This document shows, piece after piece, positions 61,733 through 64,000 of a DNA stretch of 64,000 nt. Each line of letters opens with the position of its first letter. Positions within the stretch are counted from its first letter, which is position 1. A program made the translations under genes and the position numbers. This DNA comes from Novosphingobium pentaromativorans US6-1 (lineage in GTDB: Bacteria; Pseudomonadota; Alphaproteobacteria; Sphingomonadales; Sphingomonadaceae), in the NCBI RefSeq assembly GCF_000767465.1, contig NZ_CP009292.1:692829-756828 (forward strand). The letters run 5' to 3'. Under the pieces are notes generated by a model, which saw only the letters and a list, made by a program, of their open reading frames with translations, was not told the origin of the DNA and searched no databases.

Positions 61733-61992
61733 GAAGCCAGCAAGTGCGAGGGCGCGGCCGCAGGCAGGCCCAGGAGCGGATCTTCATGCACAGATTGCGT
61801 ACCAGGCAAGGCAAGCCCGCCCCAAAGCCCGATCAGCCCTGCAACGGCACAGCCCAGAACAATTCCGCGGCGTGCCACCAATCGCTCACGCGCTGCCGTC
61901 AGCCCGGCCATGACCGATCCTTCCATAGCGTCCAGCCTTTCCGGCACGGGCTCTTCGCGCAATTGAGCTATGATCCGGTCAAGATCGTCCAT
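61729..61992 (-). CDS. CnrY-like membrane anti-sigma factor
   Basis: 87 residues from ATG 61992, with AGGAAA a few bases before on the minus strand; a frame extending to 62049 has no ribosome site. The cytoplasmic N-terminal part (MDDLDRIIAQLREEPVPERLD) would bind the sigma factor. One membrane helix at 43-62 (GIVLGCAVAGLIGLWGGLAL) is followed by a short periplasmic tail. Size, layout and position before the sensor gene match CnrY (about 95 residues). Little sequence identity is expected in this family, so the call rests on context. Confidence 0.72.
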   Translation of the reverse strand: MDDLDRIIAQLREEPVPERLDAMEGSVMAGLTAARERLVARRGIVLGCAVAGLIGLWGGLALPGTQSVHEDPLLGLPAAAPSHLLAS

Positions 61993-62128
61993 TAGGGGGT
62001 TTCCTGAAATACCTCTGCTTGCACGGTTATACGCAGCAACCCGATCCATCCCTCATGCAGGACATCCAGCAAACTCGATTGTCAGGTCCCGAGCCGGCAA
62101 TCTTCCACTTCATATTTTATCGAGCATG

Positions 62129-62146
62129 CGCACCGACATCATCGGT
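62129..62146 (+). repeat. Iteron-like site at the repA stop codon
   Basis: CGCACCGACATCATCGGT matches the origin iteron GGCACCGAGATCATCGGT at 16 of 18 positions, in the same orientation. Its last base is the last base of the repA stop codon. Confidence 0.65.
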
Positions 62147-63450
62147 CAATCGCCGCCATCCTGCGATCGCCGCTTCGCATAGCTCACCACAAAGGCTTCC
62201 CATACGCGCAGCCATTCGGTGTCGGTGCGCAGCTTGGCAATTCCGGGAAAACCGGCGCGAAAGGCGTCTGCCATCGTGTCGACTGACCAGGGCTGGCCTT
62301 TCTCGAGACCGATCTTTCGAAAAGCGCCCTCTCGCGTCCCGAAACTGAGACTGCCTTCCGGAAAGGCTCGCAGTTCTTCGGTCAGTTGCGGCAAGTCGCG
62401 CTGGCTTTTTCGTTCTGCCGGGACAGATGATCTCGGTGCCTTTTCCCCCGCCGGCGCGCCAACAAGCCGCAAATGCGGCCCCACCAGCTTGCGTTCGAGA
62501 GGCGCTGGCGATGGGTGCAGGACGACCTTTCGTCCGGACATATCCACATTGGCGTTGGGATAGACGGCCGAAACCAGTTGCATCGTCTCGCGCACAGTCT
62601 GGCGAAAACGCTTGGAATCGGCGCTGTTGCCAAGGTGGCGCGCCAGTTGATCCCACGAAATCGTCTGTCCCTTGTCGCTGGTGATGCGCGGCAGGCGATA
62701 GGCCAGGTAGGTATAGAGATCGAGCGCGGTCGGCGTGCCCTTCAGTTCCCGGATCGCGATTTCGTTCAGGGGCACGGCATGTTCGATCAGGTGGCTGTAG
62801 AAGGCTTCCGACATGCGGATCTCACGCGCGAAGGCGCCGTTCTTCTCGAGCGAGCCTGCATATTCATTGGAGATCTTCACATCGCGCACAGCAAAGGCAT
62901 TGTCGCCTGCATCGGTGCCGTCCCAGCGGATCTGCCATTCGCAGGCGAGCAATCGGTCGACCTGCTCGCGCATGCGGTTCGCGGTGCCGCGCGGTCCGTA
63001 GGATACGGTCTGATAGCCAAGCCGGCGCATCCATTCGGTAAAGTTGCGACCAAGATAGACATCGCGTGAGCGCTTCGTGACGGCTTGCGATAGCAGGTAG
63101 ATGAGCGCAACCCGGGGATAGGCGCCGTAAGGGACGCCCAGGCTTCTGAGCACAGGCTTGCCGTCGACGTTCTGCAGAACGGGCCGTGGATTGATCGCGA
63201 GTGCGTACTTGCCATCCTCGCGCAGGATCGGCTGAGTGTCGTCTTTGGGCCGTTTGGTTGGCAGTGACATGGCGCAAAGCGCGGAGTGGAGAAAAGCCGG
63301 GACCGGCTCCTCGTCCTGGACGCGCAGGAAAGCATCCATCGTGAGCTGCGTCCCGGCGGACTTGGCCAGCGACCTGACGCGGTCCTCCCCGCCATCCAGC
63401 ATGGCGAGAGCATATTGGTGCCCGATCGGTTTGCTCGTATCCCCGCTCAT
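62146..63450 (-). CDS. repA: Plasmid replication initiator RepA
   Basis: 434 residues from ATG 63450 with a GGGA-type ribosome site; a longer TTG frame to 63498 is less likely. The protein has the layout of iteron-binding RepA initiators: PVPAFLHSALCAMSLPTKRP near 45-65, KYALAINPRPVLQN and GVPYGAYPRVALIYLLSQAV, then LGRNFTEWMRRLGYQ and ELKGTPTALDLYTYLAYRLPRI (winged-helix parts). I assign it to the plasmid-encoded RepA (RepA_C-like) family with fair confidence. It binds the iterons upstream and starts plasmid replication. The basic C-terminal region contains a DNA copy of the iteron (62423-62440). Confidence 0.85.
   Translation of the reverse strand: MSGDTSKPIGHQYALAMLDGGEDRVRSLAKSAGTQLTMDAFLRVQDEEPVPAFLHSALCAMSLPTKRPKDDTQPILREDGKYALAINPRPVLQNVDGKPVLRSLGVPYGAYPRVALIYLLSQAVTKRSRDVYLGRNFTEWMRRLGYQTVSYGPRGTANRMREQVDRLLACEWQIRWDGTDAGDNAFAVRDVKISNEYAGSLEKNGAFAREIRMSEAFYSHLIEHAVPLNEIAIRELKGTPTALDLYTYLAYRLPRITSDKGQTISWDQLARHLGNSADSKRFRQTVRETMQLVSAVYPNANVDMSGRKVVLHPSPAPLERKLVGPHLRLVGAPAGEKAPRSSVPAERKSQRDLPQLTEELRAFPEGSLSFGTREGAFRKIGLEKGQPWSVDTMADAFRAGFPGIAKLRTDTEWLRVWEAFVVSYAKRRSQDGGD
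62423..62440 (-). repeat. Iteron copy inside the repA coding sequence
   Basis: On the minus strand the sequence reads GGCACCGAGATCATCTGT, 17 of 18 bases identical to the origin iteron. It encodes Ala-Pro-Arg-Ser-Ser-Val in the C-terminal part of RepA. Confidence 0.7.
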
Positions 63451-63546
63451 GTTGCCTATCCCTTCCCGAATCCGGGGCCTAAGGTCCTCATGTAACAACA
63501 GCTTTGAGCGGGATTGGCAAGCCAGTTGGCAGTTTTGGCCGGTTTT

Positions 63547-63586
63547 GGTGGTTGAAACCTACAAAACCACCGATGTTTTCAGTGCC
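63547..63586. promoter_or_regulatory. Putative repA operator: palindrome plus inverted iteron
   Basis: GGTGGTT (63547-63553) pairs with AACCACC (63565-63571). Overlapping it, 63569-63586 reads as the complement of the iteron at 15 of 18 positions (ACCGATG....AGTGCC ends). It lies about 100-140 bases before the repA start, where RepA proteins often bind to repress their own gene. Confidence 0.45.
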
Positions 63587-63676
63587 GTTTAGCAAGTGCG
63601 CTGCAAAAACCTTCCAAATTCCACTGAAGCCGATTCGCGAATCGGATTTTGATTAGGGATTCTTGTAATAGGTATG

Positions 63677-63917
63677 CGCTCCGAGATCATCGGTGGCTAT
63701 GGCACTGAGATCATCGGTAAATCGCACGGTCTTCATCGGTTGGCACCGAGATCATCGGTGCATACGGGATTACGCGATCGGTCGATGGAATTGCGCCTGC
63801 TTTTCGACTCGGCATGATTCGTTTCGGGGGTAAACGGCACCGAGATCATCGGTCGGTTTGCGCGCCCTGCCCTGCCGAGAGCGGTGCAAATGACCTTTTG
63901 GCACGGAGATCATCGGT
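63677..63917 (+). repeat. Iteron cluster / replication origin
   Basis: Five direct copies of the 18-base unit GGCACCGAGATCATCGGT lie at 63677 (16 of 18), 63701 (17), 63742 (18), 63836 (18) and 63900 (17). A degenerate copy (13 of 18) is at 63723. They lie upstream of repA and define an iteron-controlled origin. Spacing between starts is irregular (24, 41, 94, 64). No gene is seen from 63451 to the window end. DnaA boxes and the melting region are not obvious here and may lie beyond 64000. Confidence 0.85.
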
Positions 63918-64000
63918 GAAGTTGTAAGATTGGTGGACGTTCATTGCTCGAAACTTGCAACGAGGCTACTGTGCGGCTTCAATCTCACAAGTTGGTGTAT

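Noticed and set aside
63677..63917. CRISPR array
   Set aside because: The repeats are 18 bases with irregular gaps (2 to 76 bases) next to repA, which is the pattern of origin iterons; there are no cas genes.

Overview
The window looks like part of a large plasmid or secondary replicon from a sphingomonad (Alphaproteobacteria, Novosphingobium/Sphingobium-like). The reasons are high GC by eye, five TonB-dependent receptors in 64 kb, two FecI/FecR pairs, a MucR-family regulator, and at the right end an iteron-type RepA gene with its origin. No rRNA, tRNA, CRISPR array or intact insertion sequence was recognised. No partition genes were seen, so those would lie outside the window. Organism assignment is inference from gene content.

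Left part (1-10.2 kb): the end of one L,D-transpeptidase and a complete lipoprotein L,D-transpeptidase, a small outer-membrane beta-barrel, a zinc-ribbon membrane protein, a lone meta-cleavage hydratase, an exported SurE-type nucleotidase next to a TonB receptor, and a 329-residue MucR protein. The MucR protein lacks the usual zinc cysteines and carries a long Lys/Ala/Pro histone-H1-like tail. Perfect terminators follow it.

10.3-25 kb is an uptake region. Two paralogous TonB receptors (one with an N-terminal STN signalling domain) and an exported M20 hydrolase lie on the minus strand. Divergent from them are a FecI sigma factor and FecR, then a putative metal-uptake operon (NikK-like DUF4198 protein, small HGG protein, HupE/UreJ permease, membrane-anchor protein). 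A siderophore-type receptor and a PepSY reductase-like protein follow.

25-45 kb is a plus-strand catabolic island for an unidentified amine or amino-acid-like compound: hydroxyacid reductase, HAD hydrolase, complete peptide-type ABC importer with a fused double ATPase, two paralogous two-domain acetyltransferases, two aldehyde dehydrogenases, a tartrate/malate-type dehydrogenase, a class III aminotransferase, an Lrp regulator, an M20 hydrolase and a PuuB-like FAD oxidase. A small copper locus (short copB diverging from copC-copD) sits inside it.

45-58 kb: a GGDEF-EAL c-di-GMP enzyme, a second FecI/FecR plus STN-TonB receptor set followed by an exported PHP phosphoesterase, then an FAD oxidoreductase, a DUF1624 membrane protein and a double cupin. 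57.9-62.0 kb is one tightly packed minus-strand operon: a CnrY-like anti-sigma factor, a CnrX-like periplasmic metal sensor, an ECF sigma factor, then copA and copB. 62.1-64 kb holds repA and its iterons. Additional iteron-like copies lie inside the repA coding sequence, at its stop codon and in its promoter region.
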